Part shown: positions 53,192-62,224 of the stretch, one piece after another
Layout of the letters: each line of letters starts with the position of its first letter
Position numbering within the stretch: the stretch's first letter is position 1
Source of the DNA: Streptomyces clavuligerus
Lineage (GTDB): Bacteria; Actinomycetota; Actinomycetes; Streptomycetales; Streptomycetaceae
Assembly: GCF_005519465.1 (NCBI RefSeq)
Contig: NZ_CP027858.1
Coordinates: forward strand, 5,146,001 to 5,210,000
Length of the DNA stretch: 64,000 nucleotides
Direction of reading: 5' to 3'
Program-made: the position numbers and the translations under genes
The notes under the pieces: generated by a model
What the model was told of the DNA's origin: nothing
Seen by the model: the letters and a program-made list of their open reading frames with translations, nothing else
The model's database searches: none

Positions 53192-54316
53192 ATGGTGGCG
53201 AAGAAGACCGCCGAGAGTGCTCGGGCGTCCACGGAATCCGCCGCTGACCAGGCTGTGCCCGGGAAGAAGAGCGCGGGCACGGGCCCTGCCGCGAAGAAGG
53301 CCGCCGCGGGGAGGACCGCTGCCGGGAAGGCCGCCGCCGCGGGGTCCGGGGCGAAGAAGACCGTGGCGAGGAAGGCCGCCCCGAAGAAGGCCGCTCAGAA
53401 GGAGACCGCTCCGGAGAAGGCCGCGAAGGCCGTGGGGACCGCGAAGGCGGTGACCGCGCGGAAGGCGGCGGCGGGGGCTCCCGCGACCGGGGAGAGCGCC
53501 GAGGGGAGTGCTCGTGCGGCCCCCGCGGGGCGGGCCGCCGCGAAGAAGGCGCCCCCCGCGAAGAAGACGGCGGCGGCCGGGGCTTCCGCGCCCGCGAAGA
53601 AGGCGGCGAAGAAGAGCGCGAGGGCGGCGCCCGCGAAGAGGGCCCCGGCGAAGAAGGCCGCGAGGAAAGCGGCGGGGACGAAGACGGCAGCAGGGGCACC
53701 GGCCGGTCCGGTGCCCGACGACAGCACGTCGGCCGGGACGTCGGCCGAGGTCAGAGCCGCGGCCGACCCGGCCGCGCACGGGGCCGCGCCCGCGGCCGAG
53801 GGGGCGGCGAAGGCCGCGAAGCAGACAGGAGCACGGACGGTGGGAACAAAGAACTCTGTGGCCGCCGACGACGGCGCGGCGGCCGTGCCCACGGCCCGCA
53901 CGGCGGCGGCGCCGGGCCCGGGCGGACTGGCGGTCCGGCCGGGCGAGGAGCCCTGGACCCCCGAGGAGGTCGCCGCGGCCCGTACCGAGCTGACCTCGGA
54001 TGTGGCCAGGCTCAACGCCGAGCTGGCGGCCTCCGAGGCGGCCCTCGCCGGGCTGATGCGGGACTCCGGCGGAGGCTCCAGCGGTGACGACGCCGACACC
54101 GGCAGCAAGAACATCACCCGCGAGCACGAGCTGGCCCTCGCCGCCAACGCCCGGGAGATGCTGGAGCAGACCGAGCGGGCCCTCCAGCGGCTGGACGCGG
54201 GCACCTACGGCCTCTGCGAGAACTGCGGCAAGCCCATCGGAAAGGCGCGTATGCAGGCATTTCCCCGGGCCACGCTCTGTGTGGAGTGCAAGCAGAAGCA
54301 GGAACGCCGGGGCTGA
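53192..54316 (+). CDS. Lys/Ala-rich histone H1-like protein fused to a DksA/TraR zinc finger
   Basis: A 374-aa protein. Residues 1 to about 215 are built of Lys/Ala motifs (KKAA, AAKKAPPAKKTAAAG, APAKRAPAKKAARKAA) resembling eukaryotic histone H1 tails and bacterial HupS-type tails. A short acidic linker leads to a coiled coil (VAAARTELTSDVARLNAELAASEAALAGLM) and a DksA-like finger with Cys342, Cys345, Cys363 and Cys366 (CX2C-X17-CX2C). DksA/TraR proteins act in the RNA polymerase secondary channel, whereas the tail would bind DNA. ATG at 53192 is used. The gap upstream to the ileS leader holds no other gene. Confidence 0.9.
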   Translation: MVAKKTAESARASTESAADQAVPGKKSAGTGPAAKKAAAGRTAAGKAAAAGSGAKKTVARKAAPKKAAQKETAPEKAAKAVGTAKAVTARKAAAGAPATGESAEGSARAAPAGRAAAKKAPPAKKTAAAGASAPAKKAAKKSARAAPAKRAPAKKAARKAAGTKTAAGAPAGPVPDDSTSAGTSAEVRAAADPAAHGAAPAAEGAAKAAKQTGARTVGTKNSVAADDGAAAVPTARTAAAPGPGGLAVRPGEEPWTPEEVAAARTELTSDVARLNAELAASEAALAGLMRDSGGGSSGDDADTGSKNITREHELALAANAREMLEQTERALQRLDAGTYGLCENCGKPIGKARMQAFPRATLCVECKQKQERRG

Positions 54317-54378
54317 GCCCACGGAGGTGTGCCGTACCCTCGTGGACAGTCAGGCACCTAGGTTGTTGAGGGACTCAC

Positions 54379-54948
54379 GTGGCAGAGGCGGAGCGGGTCA
54401 TCGGTACGCCGGATATGCCGGATGTCGGCGACGAGGCGGCGGCCTCGGCCGACCGGCCCCGGGGCAGGCATCGCGTCGCCGTGCTGCTCTCGATCGCGAT
54501 CGTGGCGTATCTGATCGATCTCGTCACCAAGACGATCGTGGTGAAGAAGCTGGAGGGCCAGCCGTCGATCGAGGTCATCGGTGATCTGCTCCGCTTCGAG
54601 GCGGTACGGAACTCCGGCGCGGCCTTCGGCATCGGCGAGGCGTACACCGCGGTCTTCACCGTCATCGCCTCCACCGTGATCCTGGTGATCATCCGGCTCG
54701 CCCGCAAGCTCTACAGCCTGCCCTGGGCCGTCGCCCTCGGGCTGCTGCTGGGCGGGGCGCTCGGCAATCTCACCGACCGGATCTTCCGGGCCCCCGGGGT
54801 CTTCGAAGGGGCGGTCGTCGACTTCATCGCCCCCGCCCACTTCGCGGTCTTCAACCTCGCGGACACCGCGATCGTCTCCGGCGGTGTGCTGATCGTGATC
54901 CTCTCCTTCAAGGGCCTGGACCCCGACGGGACCGTCCACAAGGACTGA
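54379..54948 (+). CDS. lspA: Lipoprotein signal peptidase
   Basis: A 189-aa four-helix membrane aspartyl peptidase (signal peptidase II). [11 protein letters not shown] is the first conserved segment, [15 protein letters not shown] the second, [12 protein letters not shown] the first catalytic Asp region and [19 protein letters not shown] the second. It removes signal peptides from diacylglyceryl prolipoproteins. GTG at 54379 follows TGAGGGACTCAC. It is 62 nt after the zinc-finger gene and 43 nt before rluD. Confidence 0.95.
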   Translation: MAEAERVIGTPDMPDVGDEAAASADRPRGRHRVAVLLSIAIVAYLIDLVTKTIVVKKLEGQPSIEVIGDLLRFEAVRNSGAAFGIGEAYTAVFTVIASTVILVIIRLARKLYSLPWAVALGLLLGGALGNLTDRIFRAPGVFEGAVVDFIAPAHFAVFNLADTAIVSGGVLIVILSFKGLDPDGTVHKD

Positions 54949-54979
54949 GGCCCGGCGCCGGGAGGGGGCCGGGACAGGG

Positions 54980-54985
54980 CATACT
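54980..54985 (+). promoter_or_regulatory. Candidate -10 before rluD
   Basis: CATACT ends 6 nt before the rluD GTG with no ribosome site between, the same geometry as the other leaderless candidates in this window. Confidence 0.35.
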
Positions 54986-54991
54986 CGACGG

Positions 54992-55933
54992 GTGAGCACC
55001 CTTCCCGAGATCCGCACCCTTCCCGTACCCGACGGCCTGGAGGGCGAGCGTGTCGACGCCGCCATCTCCCGGATGTTCGGGTTCTCCCGCACCAAGGCGG
55101 CCGAGCTGGCCGCCGCCGGGAAAGTGCTGGTCGACGGCGCCGCGGTGGGGAAGTCCGAGCGGGTCCACGGCGGTGCCTGGCTGGAGGTCGAGATGCCTCA
55201 GGCGCCCGCCCCGGTCCAGATCGTGGCGGAGCCGGTCGAGGGCATGGAGATCGTCCACGACGACGACGACATCGTGGTGATCGTCAAGCCCGTCGGAGTC
55301 GCCGCGCATCCCAGCCCCGGCTGGACCGGCACCACCGTGATCGGCGGTCTCGCCGCCGCGGGCTACCGGATCTCCACCTCCGGCGCGGCCGAGCGCCAGG
55401 GGATCGTGCACCGGCTGGACGTGGGCACGTCCGGGCTGATGGTCGTCGCCAAGTCCGAGCGGGCCTACACCCTGCTGAAGCAGCAGTTCCGGGACCGTAC
55501 GGTGGACAAGCGCTACCACGCGCTGGTGCAGGGCCACCCGGACCCGATGAGCGGGACCATCGACGCCCCCATCGGCCGCCACCCCAACCACGACTACAAG
55601 TGGGCGGTGACGGCGGAGGGCAAGCCCTCGGTCACCCACTACGACCTGCTGGAAGCCTTCCGCGCGGCCTCGCTGCTGGACATCAAGCTGGAGACCGGGC
55701 GCACCCATCAGATCCGGGTGCACATGTCGGCGCACCGCCACCCCTGCGTGGGCGACCTGACCTACGGCGCCGACCCCACGATGGCCAAGCGGCTCGGGCT
55801 GACCCGGCAGTGGCTGCACGCGGTGCGCCTCGGCTTCGAGCACCCCTCGGACGGGCGCTGGGTGGAGTACGAGAGCGGCTACCCCGACGACCTCCGGCTG
55901 GCCCTGGACAAGATCGCCGAAGAGAGCCGCTGA
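54992..55933 (+). CDS. rluD: RluA/RluD-family rRNA pseudouridine synthase
   Basis: A 313-aa protein with an N-terminal S4 RNA-binding domain ([31 protein letters not shown]) and the RluA catalytic domain. [20 protein letters not shown] holds the catalytic Asp. [28 protein letters not shown] and [10 protein letters not shown] are further family motifs. The exact uridines modified cannot be read from sequence; 23S rRNA helix 69 is typical of RluD. Commonly linked to lspA, as here. Confidence 0.93.
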   Translation: MSTLPEIRTLPVPDGLEGERVDAAISRMFGFSRTKAAELAAAGKVLVDGAAVGKSERVHGGAWLEVEMPQAPAPVQIVAEPVEGMEIVHDDDDIVVIVKPVGVAAHPSPGWTGTTVIGGLAAAGYRISTSGAAERQGIVHRLDVGTSGLMVVAKSERAYTLLKQQFRDRTVDKRYHALVQGHPDPMSGTIDAPIGRHPNHDYKWAVTAEGKPSVTHYDLLEAFRAASLLDIKLETGRTHQIRVHMSAHRHPCVGDLTYGADPTMAKRLGLTRQWLHAVRLGFEHPSDGRWVEYESGYPDDLRLALDKIAEESR

Positions 55934-56160
55934 AGCCTGCCGACGCGTGAGCCGCCGGGAGCACGGAGGCGCTGAGCCGCCGGACCGCCGGACCGCCGGG
56001 CCACGGGGTCGCTGAGCCGCCGGGTCGTCGGGGCCGGCTCGCACGGCGGTCGGCGCACCGGGCCCTGGTGATCATTCGGTCGTATCCTCCGGCCCGTTTC
56101 CCGCCCCGCGTGGCAGGCTGAACCACGGAGAGTGGTGGCTCGGCAACCCGGAGGGCGCCC

Positions 56161-57747
56161 GTGGACCAGTTGGCGCTGCTGCTCGCGCTGCTCTTCGGCG
56201 CCGTTCTGACGGTGCCCCTGGCCGACCGGCTCGATCTGCCCGCGCCCGTGCTGATGACCCTGGCCGGGGCCGCCGTCGCCTTTCTGCCCTTCGTGCCGGC
56301 CGTCGACATCCCGCCCGAGTTCATCCTCCCGCTGGTGCTGCCGCCGCTGCTGTACGCGGCGGTCCAGCGCACCTCGTGGCGGCAGTTCGCCGCGAACGTC
56401 CGGCCCATCCTGCTGCTCGCGGTCGCCCTCGTCCTCGTCACGACCGTGGCGGTCGCCTCCGTTGCCCACGCCGTCGTCCCCGGACTGCCGGTCGCCGCCG
56501 CGATCGCCCTCGGCGCGCTGGTCGCGCCGCCCGACCCGATCGCCGCCACCGCCGTGGCCGGACGGCTCGGGCTGCCCCGCCGCCTGGTCTCCATCCTGGA
56601 GGGTGAGGGGCTCTTCAACGACGTCACCGCGATCGTCGTCTACCACATCGCCATCGCCGCCGTGGTCAGCGGCGTCTTCTCCTGGCCGGCCGCCGCGGCG
56701 CAGTTCGTGCTCTCCGCCGCCGTCGCGGTCGTCGTCGGGCTGGCCCTCGGCTGGCTCTCCAACCAGCTCATGAGCCGTCTCGGCGACGCCACCCTCCAGG
56801 TCGGCCTCTCGCTGATGGTCCCCTATGTCAGCTATGTCCTCGCGGAGGAGCTGTACGGCTCCGGCGTCCTCGCGGTGCTCACCACCGCGCTCTTCCTCGC
56901 CGAGCGCGCCGCCGACCCCGACGACGTGATGGGCCGCCTCGCCGGAAGCACGTTCTGGCAGATCGTCGACACCCTGGTCACCGGTGTCGCCTTCGGTCTC
57001 ATCGGACTGGAGCTGCGGACCGTCCTCGCCACCGTCGACGGCCGCTTCCTCACCCTGCTCGGCTGGGGAGCGCTGATCACGGCGGTGGTCGTGGGGGTGC
57101 GGCTGTGCTGGCTGCTGCCCGCCACCTGGCTCGCCCAGCGGCTGCACACCCGCCGGGACTACGCCGAGGACATCCCGATGAGCTGGCGCGAGACGGTCGT
57201 CATGTGGTGGTCCGGGATGCGCGGGGTCGCCTCGGTCGCGCTCGCCCTCGCGATCCCGCTGCTCACCGACAGCGGAGCGCCCTTCCCCGCCCGTGACGAG
57301 ATCGTCTTCATCGCCTTCGTGGTGATCCTGGCCACCCTGGTGCTCCAGGGGCTGACCCTGCCCTGGCTGGTGAGACGGCTCGGGGTGCGCCCCGACGCCG
57401 AGGCCGAGCACGAACTGGAGCACAGCCTCGCGCTGCGGGCCGCCCGCGCCGCCCGGCACCGGCTCCGGGAGATCGAGGAGGTCGAGGAGTTGCCCGACGA
57501 CCTCGCCGAGCGGCTGCTGCGGGGCGCCTACGAGGTCGGGGCGCGGATCAGCCCGGACATCGTCGACGAGGAGCGGCGCGAGTGGTACTCCCACCGGGCC
57601 GAACGGGCGCGGATCTTCCGCCGGGTCCAGCGGGAGATGCTGTCGGCGGCCCGCCACGAGGTGCTGGCCGCCCGCAGCGAACCGGGCACGAACCCCGAGA
57701 TCGTGGACCGGGTGCTGCGCCGGATCGACGTCCGCAGCCTGCGCTGA
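56161..57747 (+). CDS. CPA1-family Na+/H+ antiporter
   Basis: A 528-aa protein. Twelve or so helices occupy residues 1-410, with ALVAPPDPIAATAVAGRLGLPRRLVSILEGEGLFNDVTAIV containing the paired-Asp-type ion site (PDPIA and EGLFND). MWWSGMRGVASVALALAIPL is a later transport motif. A 110-residue charged cytoplasmic tail follows (RAARAARHRLREIEEVEELPDDLAERLLRG), probably regulatory. GTG at 56161 follows GGAGGG. It stands alone, 227 nt after rluD; that gap shows only short CCGCCGG repeats. Confidence 0.92.
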   Translation: MDQLALLLALLFGAVLTVPLADRLDLPAPVLMTLAGAAVAFLPFVPAVDIPPEFILPLVLPPLLYAAVQRTSWRQFAANVRPILLLAVALVLVTTVAVASVAHAVVPGLPVAAAIALGALVAPPDPIAATAVAGRLGLPRRLVSILEGEGLFNDVTAIVVYHIAIAAVVSGVFSWPAAAAQFVLSAAVAVVVGLALGWLSNQLMSRLGDATLQVGLSLMVPYVSYVLAEELYGSGVLAVLTTALFLAERAADPDDVMGRLAGSTFWQIVDTLVTGVAFGLIGLELRTVLATVDGRFLTLLGWGALITAVVVGVRLCWLLPATWLAQRLHTRRDYAEDIPMSWRETVVMWWSGMRGVASVALALAIPLLTDSGAPFPARDEIVFIAFVVILATLVLQGLTLPWLVRRLGVRPDAEAEHELEHSLALRAARAARHRLREIEEVEELPDDLAERLLRGAYEVGARISPDIVDEERREWYSHRAERARIFRRVQREMLSAARHEVLAARSEPGTNPEIVDRVLRRIDVRSLR

Positions 57748-57889
57748 GCCCCCGCGCCCGGTCCTTCGGCGGCCCGTCCCACTCGTCTGCGCCCGGTCCG
57801 TTTTCGCCAGCCCCGGTCCGTTTCCGCCGTATCCGCGATGTCGCCGGGCGGCCCGCGTGTGCGCCCTGTCAGGGCCCGCCCGCCGCCTC

Positions 57890-57895
57890 TACGAT
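57890..57895 (+). promoter_or_regulatory. -10 element of a leaderless promoter
   Basis: TACGAT ends 6 nt before the ATG of the SDR gene, with no Shine-Dalgarno sequence. Confidence 0.45.
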
Positions 57896-57901
57896 GCGAC
57901 C

Positions 57902-58654
57902 ATGGCACGCACCGTGGTGATCAGCGGCGGGGGTACCGGTATCGGACGTGCCGCCGCGCACGCCTTCGCGGACAGCGGCGCCCGGGTCGTCCTGCTCGGC
58001 CGCCGGGGGACGGTGCTGGAGCGGGCCGCCGAGCGGATTCCGGGGGCCGCCTGGTACGCGGCGGACCTGAGCCGCCCCGAGGACGTCCGCCGGGTGGCCG
58101 ACACCATCGGACGCGATCAGGGCGCGGTCGACGTCCTCGTCCACAGCGCCGGGGGCAGCGGGGAGCTGGAACCCCCGGCGGAGCACACGGAGCCGCTGGC
58201 GGCCGTCGCCGAGGAGTGGTCCCACGCGTTCCGGCTCAACGTGCTCACCGCCGTCCTGCTCACCGAGGCGCTGCGGGACCGGCTCGCCACCCCCGGCGGC
58301 CGGGTGCTCTTCCTCGGCTCCATCGCCGCCTACCGGGGCACCGGCAGCCGGGCCGGGTACGCGGCGGCGAAGGCCGCGCTCCACCCGTACGCCTTCCGGC
58401 TCGCCCGGGAGCTGGGCCCGCGCGGGGTGACCGTGAACGTGGTGGCGCCGGGGCTGGTCGAGGAGACCGACTTCTTCGGCGGGGAGCCGTTCCCCGAGGA
58501 CCGGCTGCGGGAGCGGATCGCCGAGACCGCGACCGGGCGGATCGGCCGCCCGGGGGATGTCGCCGAGACCCTCCGCTGGCTGGCCTCCCCGGCGGCCGGG
58601 CACATCACCGCCCAGGTGATCCAGGTCAACGGCGGAGCGGAACGGGGCCACTGA
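57902..58654 (+). CDS. Short-chain dehydrogenase/reductase
   Basis: A 250-aa classical SDR. VVISGGGTGIGRAAAHAFADSGARVVLLGRR is the TGxxxGIG cofactor motif with a basic residue pair suggesting NADP(H). LVHSAGG is the NAG-like motif, and SIAAYRGTGSRAGYAAAKAAL carries Ser and YxxxK. Substrate is unknown. A start at ATG 57902 places the cofactor motif at the usual distance. It is convergent with the mscS-like gene. Confidence 0.92.
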   Translation: MARTVVISGGGTGIGRAAAHAFADSGARVVLLGRRGTVLERAAERIPGAAWYAADLSRPEDVRRVADTIGRDQGAVDVLVHSAGGSGELEPPAEHTEPLAAVAEEWSHAFRLNVLTAVLLTEALRDRLATPGGRVLFLGSIAAYRGTGSRAGYAAAKAALHPYAFRLARELGPRGVTVNVVAPGLVEETDFFGGEPFPEDRLRERIAETATGRIGRPGDVAETLRWLASPAAGHITAQVIQVNGGAERGH

Positions 58655-58704
58655 GCGGACGCCGCACGCCGGACGCCCACGCCGGACGCCGCACGCCGGG
58701 CGGC

Positions 58705-59802
58705 TCAGGCGCGCGGCGGCCGGTCGTCGGGAGACCGGCGCGGGCCCGGGAGCACCGGGCCGCCGGGCCCCGCCGCCGGTCCCGTCGCGATCTTCGGCAG
58801 GGCGTACGGATGGTGCGTGTGCACCCAGGCGATCAGCCCCTCCCGGACCGCGCACCGCACCGTCCACAGATCGTCGGCGTCCTTCGCGGTGACCACCGCC
58901 CGTACCTGGATGGTGCTGGGCGTGGTGTCCGTGACGGCCAGCGACCAGTCCCGGCCGTCCCACGCGGGGCACTCCCGTACCAGCTCGCCCACCCGTTTCC
59001 GCAGCGCCGGGACCGGGGCCGAGTGGTCCAGATGGAACAGGACCGTCCCGGTGAGCTGGGCCCCGCCGCGCGACCAGTTCTCGAAGGGCCTGCCGGTGAA
59101 GTACGAGACCGGCATGGTGATCCGGCGCTCGTCCCAGGTCCGGACGGCGAGAAAGGTGAGTGTGATCTCCTCGACCGTGCCCCACTCCCCGTCCACCACC
59201 ACGGTGTCGCCGATCCGCACCATGTCCCCGAAGGCGATCTGGAGACCGGCGAAGAGATTGCCGAGGGTGGACTGGGCGGCGACACCGGCGACGATCCCGA
59301 GCACACCGGCCGAGGCCAGCATCGAGGTGCCGACCGTCTTCATCGCCGGGAAGGTCAGCAGCATCGCGGCGAGGGCCACCACCCCCACCACCGCTATGAC
59401 CACCCGCCGGATCAGGGTGATCTGGGTCCGCACCCGGCGTACCCGGGCGGGGTCCCGGGTGGCCGCTGCGTAGCGGGCGTAGACCGATTCCACGACGGCG
59501 GTGGCGATGGTGACGACCAGCCAGGCCGAGGCGCCGATCAGGACCAGGGAGAGCAGCCGGTCCACCCCGGCCCGGTGGTCCGCCAGGGCACCGATCCGGC
59601 TCTGTGGCCAGGCCGTTCTCAGTAGCGCGGTGCCGAGCACCAGCCGCAGCGGGAGGCGGCAGCGGCGCAGCAGCCCCCACAGCGGGGTCTCGGGGTGCCG
59701 GGCGTCGGCACGGCGGAGCAGCAGATCGGCCAGCCACCCCACGCAGAGCGTGAGGACGGCCGAACCACCGATGACGATCAGCGGGCGCAGCACGTTCTCC
59801 AT
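58705..59802 (-). CDS. MscS-family mechanosensitive ion channel
   Basis: A 365-aa protein. Four or five helices are followed by the pore-lining TM3 (GTSMLASAGVLGIVAGVAAQSTLGNLFAGLQIAFG) and the MscS beta domain (DMVRIGDTVVVDGEWGTVEEITLTFLAVRTWDERRITMPVSYFTGRPFENWSR). The C-terminus is Pro/Gly-rich. The family opens under membrane tension to relieve osmotic downshock. ATG at 59802 (MENVLRPL) is chosen; a longer frame would overlap the divergent hydrolase gene. Only 22 nt separate the two start codons. Confidence 0.9.
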   Translation of the reverse strand: MENVLRPLIVIGGSAVLTLCVGWLADLLLRRADARHPETPLWGLLRRCRLPLRLVLGTALLRTAWPQSRIGALADHRAGVDRLLSLVLIGASAWLVVTIATAVVESVYARYAAATRDPARVRRVRTQITLIRRVVIAVVGVVALAAMLLTFPAMKTVGTSMLASAGVLGIVAGVAAQSTLGNLFAGLQIAFGDMVRIGDTVVVDGEWGTVEEITLTFLAVRTWDERRITMPVSYFTGRPFENWSRGGAQLTGTVLFHLDHSAPVPALRKRVGELVRECPAWDGRDWSLAVTDTTPSTIQVRAVVTAKDADDLWTVRCAVREGLIAWVHTHHPYALPKIATGPAAGPGGPVLPGPRRSPDDRPPRA

Positions 59803-59808
59803 GTCCCG

Positions 59809-59818
59809 CACGTAACCT
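59809..59818. promoter_or_regulatory. Overlapping divergent -10 elements
   Basis: Minus-strand TACGTG (59814-59809) lies 6 nt before the mscS-like ATG, and plus-strand TAACCT (59813-59818) lies 6 nt before the hydrolase ATG. The two hexamers share two base pairs, so the promoters would compete. Confidence 0.45.
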
Positions 59819-59824
59819 GACCGC

Positions 59825-60400
59825 ATGCACATCATGCTTTTCCATTCCGCCCAGGGGCTCCGTCCCGCCGTGAGTGCCGCCGCCGACCGGCTGCGGGCCG
59901 CGGGTCACGAGGTGTGGACGCCCGACCTGTACGACGGAACGACCTTCGACACCGTGGAGGAGGGGAGCGCCCGCCGGGACGAGATCGGCATGGACGAACT
60001 GCTGAGGCGGGCCATCGCCGCCGCCGCGCCCCACTCCGGCCGGGGGCTGGTGTACGCGGGGTTCTCGCTCGGCGCGGCCGTGGCCCAGAATCTGGCGCTG
60101 GGCGACGAGAAGGCCCGCGGGCTGCTTCTGCTGCACGGCACGTCGGACATCGCCCCCGACACGGCGGTGGACGAGCTGCCCGTTCAACTGCATGTCGCCG
60201 ACCCGGACGCCTTTGAGCCGCACGACTGGCTGACGGCCTGGTATCTGGGGATGGGCCGGGCCGGGGCGGATGTGGAGATCCACCGCTACCCCGGTGCGGG
60301 GCATCTCTACACCGACCCGGACCTTCCGGACTATGACGCGGAGGCCGCCGAGCGGACCTGGCGGGTCGCGCTCGGCTTCCTGGAGTCGCTGGAGGGGTAG
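59825..60400 (+). CDS. Dienelactone hydrolase-family alpha/beta hydrolase
   Basis: A 191-aa alpha/beta hydrolase. MLFHSAQGLRPAVSAAADRLRAAGHEVWTPDLYDG is the N-terminal core, and GFSLGAAVAQNLAL is the nucleophile elbow with Ser in place of the Cys of true dienelactone hydrolases. VADPDAFEPHDW likely supplies the acid and GAGHLYTDPDL the His. Specific substrate unknown. ATG at 59825 gives a leaderless transcript; ATG at 59834 is an alternative. Confidence 0.88.
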   Translation: MHIMLFHSAQGLRPAVSAAADRLRAAGHEVWTPDLYDGTTFDTVEEGSARRDEIGMDELLRRAIAAAAPHSGRGLVYAGFSLGAAVAQNLALGDEKARGLLLLHGTSDIAPDTAVDELPVQLHVADPDAFEPHDWLTAWYLGMGRAGADVEIHRYPGAGHLYTDPDLPDYDAEAAERTWRVALGFLESLEG

Positions 60401-60437
60401 CCCGCGGAACGGACCGCGGGCTTGCGGGCCCGGTCCG
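60401..60437. terminator. Hairpins between convergent hydrolase and phoD genes
   Basis: CCCGCGG (60401-60407) can pair with CCGCGGG (60414-60420), or CGGACCG (60410-60416) with CGGTCCG (60431-60437). They are mutually exclusive and occupy the whole 40-nt gap between the stops. Confidence 0.5.
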
Positions 60438-60440
60438 GGC

Positions 60441-62123
60441 TCAGCGCACCGGCTGGTGGACGCGCTCCACCCGCTGGGTGCCGCTGCGGGTGCGGTACGA
60501 GCGAACCCAGCGCGAGGTCGCCGCCGGGTCCCGCCGGTCGGAGACGACGTAGTAGTCCATCTGCGCCCGCTCGGCGGTCACGTCGAGGACGCCGTAGCCG
60601 TGCTCGTCCATGTCGACCCAGTGCACATGGCGGTTGGCCGCGTGGATCGCGGTCGCGGCGGCGGTGGACGCGGTCCCCGGCGGCACCTTCAGCAGATCGT
60701 CCAGATTGTCGGAGGTCACCGAGGACACGACGAACTCGGTCGCGGCGGAACGGGACAGCGGATAGGTGGCCGCCCGCACCGGGACGTCGTTCGCCCAGGC
60801 CATATGGATGTCCCCGGTGAGGAAGACGGTGTTGCCGATGGACTGTCCGGTCAGATGGGCGAGCAGCTCCCGGCGGTCGTCGGTGTAGCCGTCCCACTGG
60901 TCGACGCTGATCGCGATGCCCTCCTTGGGCAGCCCCAGCAGCTCCGCGAGCGGCGCCAGCAGATGCGCGGGCAGCGCCCCGAAGGCGACCGGGGAGATCA
61001 TCACCGAGGTGCCGACCAGCTTCCAGGCCGCCTGTGAGGTGCTGAGCCGCCCCTTGAGCCAGTCGAGCTGGGCGCGGCCGGTGATGGTGCGCTCCGGGTC
61101 GTCCACGGCGCCGTTGCCGATGGACGACTGCTGGGAGCGGAAGCTGCGCAGATCCAGCAGATGCAGATCGACGAGGGAGCCGAAGCCCAGCCGCCGGTAG
61201 ACGGTGCCCTCGGTGGCCGCGCGGACCGGCATCCACTCGAAGTACGCCTGCCGGGCCGCCGCCGCGCGGGCCGCGTACTCGCCCTCCGTGGCCGGGGTGT
61301 GGTTCTCGGCCCCGCCCGACCAGGCGTCGTTGGCGAACTCGTGGTCGTCCCAGATCGCGATCACCGGATGCGCGGCGTGCATCGTCTGGAGCTGCGGATC
61401 GGTCTTGTAGGTGCCGTGGCGCAGCCGGTAGTCGGCCAGGGTGACGATCTCGTGCGCGGGGGAGTGGGGGCGGACCACCCGGTCGGGGCCGGGGTAGCTG
61501 CCCGTTCCGTACTCGTAGATGTAGTCGCCGAGGTGGAGCACGGCGTCGAGGTCGGTGCGCTCCGCGAGATGGCGGTAGGCGGAGAAGTGGCCGGACTCCC
61601 AGTTGGCGCAGGAGACGACGCCGAGGGTGAGCCGGTCGGCGGCGGTGTCCGCGGCGGGCGCGGTGCGGGTGCGGCCCACGGGGGAGACGGCCTCGCCCGA
61701 GGAGAAGCGGAAGTGGTACGCGGTCTGCGGGCGCAGTCCCCGGACATCGGCGCGGACGGTGTGGTCGGATGCGGCGCGGGCGGTGACGGCGCCCCGGGCG
61801 ACGATCCGGGTGAAGCCGGAGTCCTCGGCGACCTCCCAGGTCACCGGGGTGTCGGGGCCGAGGCCCGAGCCGGGTATCGCCTCCGGTGCGGGGGTCACCC
61901 GGGTCCAGAGCAGGATGCCGTCGGGCAGGGGGTCACCGGAGGCGACGCCGTGCAGAAAGCCGGGAGAGCCTGAAGCGGAGCCGGAGCCGGCACCGGGGTC
62001 GGGGTCGGTCGCGGGGGAGGCGGCGGCGGGCGCGGCGGCCAGGGCGGCTGCCGTGGTGGCGGTGGCGGCGGCGGCCCTGACGAGCGCGCGGCGGCTGGGG
62101 ATCGAGGGGAATCGACTGGTCAC
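60441..62123 (-). CDS. phoD: Alkaline phosphatase PhoD
   Basis: A 560-aa secreted phosphatase. The twin-Arg signal [19 protein letters not shown] (Arg11-Arg12) and Ala-rich region with an APAAA cleavage area indicate Tat export. PhoD domain features are [49 protein letters not shown] and [10 protein letters not shown], which supply Asp/His/Asn metal ligands. The enzyme releases phosphate from organic esters outside the cell. GTG at 62123 lies 8 nt after a TAATAT -10, with a candidate PHO box beyond it, fitting induction by phosphate starvation through PhoP. Confidence 0.94.
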   Translation of the reverse strand: MTSRFPSIPSRRALVRAAAATATTAAALAAAPAAASPATDPDPGAGSGSASGSPGFLHGVASGDPLPDGILLWTRVTPAPEAIPGSGLGPDTPVTWEVAEDSGFTRIVARGAVTARAASDHTVRADVRGLRPQTAYHFRFSSGEAVSPVGRTRTAPAADTAADRLTLGVVSCANWESGHFSAYRHLAERTDLDAVLHLGDYIYEYGTGSYPGPDRVVRPHSPAHEIVTLADYRLRHGTYKTDPQLQTMHAAHPVIAIWDDHEFANDAWSGGAENHTPATEGEYAARAAAARQAYFEWMPVRAATEGTVYRRLGFGSLVDLHLLDLRSFRSQQSSIGNGAVDDPERTITGRAQLDWLKGRLSTSQAAWKLVGTSVMISPVAFGALPAHLLAPLAELLGLPKEGIAISVDQWDGYTDDRRELLAHLTGQSIGNTVFLTGDIHMAWANDVPVRAATYPLSRSAATEFVVSSVTSDNLDDLLKVPPGTASTAAATAIHAANRHVHWVDMDEHGYGVLDVTAERAQMDYYVVSDRRDPAATSRWVRSYRTRSGTQRVERVHQPVR

Positions 62124-62131
62124 GGCCCGTC

Positions 62132-62172
62132 ATATTACTGACGAGTTAACAGAAAGGGGAGGGAGGGTGAAC
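62132..62172 (-). promoter_or_regulatory. phoD promoter with candidate PHO box
   Basis: Minus-strand TAATAT (62137-62132) is an excellent -10. Upstream are three consecutive 11-nt units: GTTCACCCTCC (62172-62162), CTCCCCTTTCT (62161-62151) and GTTAACTCGTC (62150-62140). The first matches the PhoP direct-repeat consensus (GTTCACC) well, the third moderately and the middle poorly. No normal -35 is seen, as expected for an activator-dependent promoter. Confidence 0.6.
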
Positions 62173-62193
62173 CGGATGTCACCCTCCCTCCCC
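62156..62193 (-). terminator. Terminator after the dsbA-like gene
   Basis: GGGGAGGGAGGGTGA (62156-62170) pairs perfectly over 15 bp with TCACCCTCCCTCCCC (62179-62193). On the minus strand TTTCTGTTAAC follows. Its 3' arm overlaps the first two units of the candidate phoD PHO box. Confidence 0.85.
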
Positions 62194-62224
62194 TCGGGAG
62201 CCCTCGGCAGGCCCGGCGGGCGGA

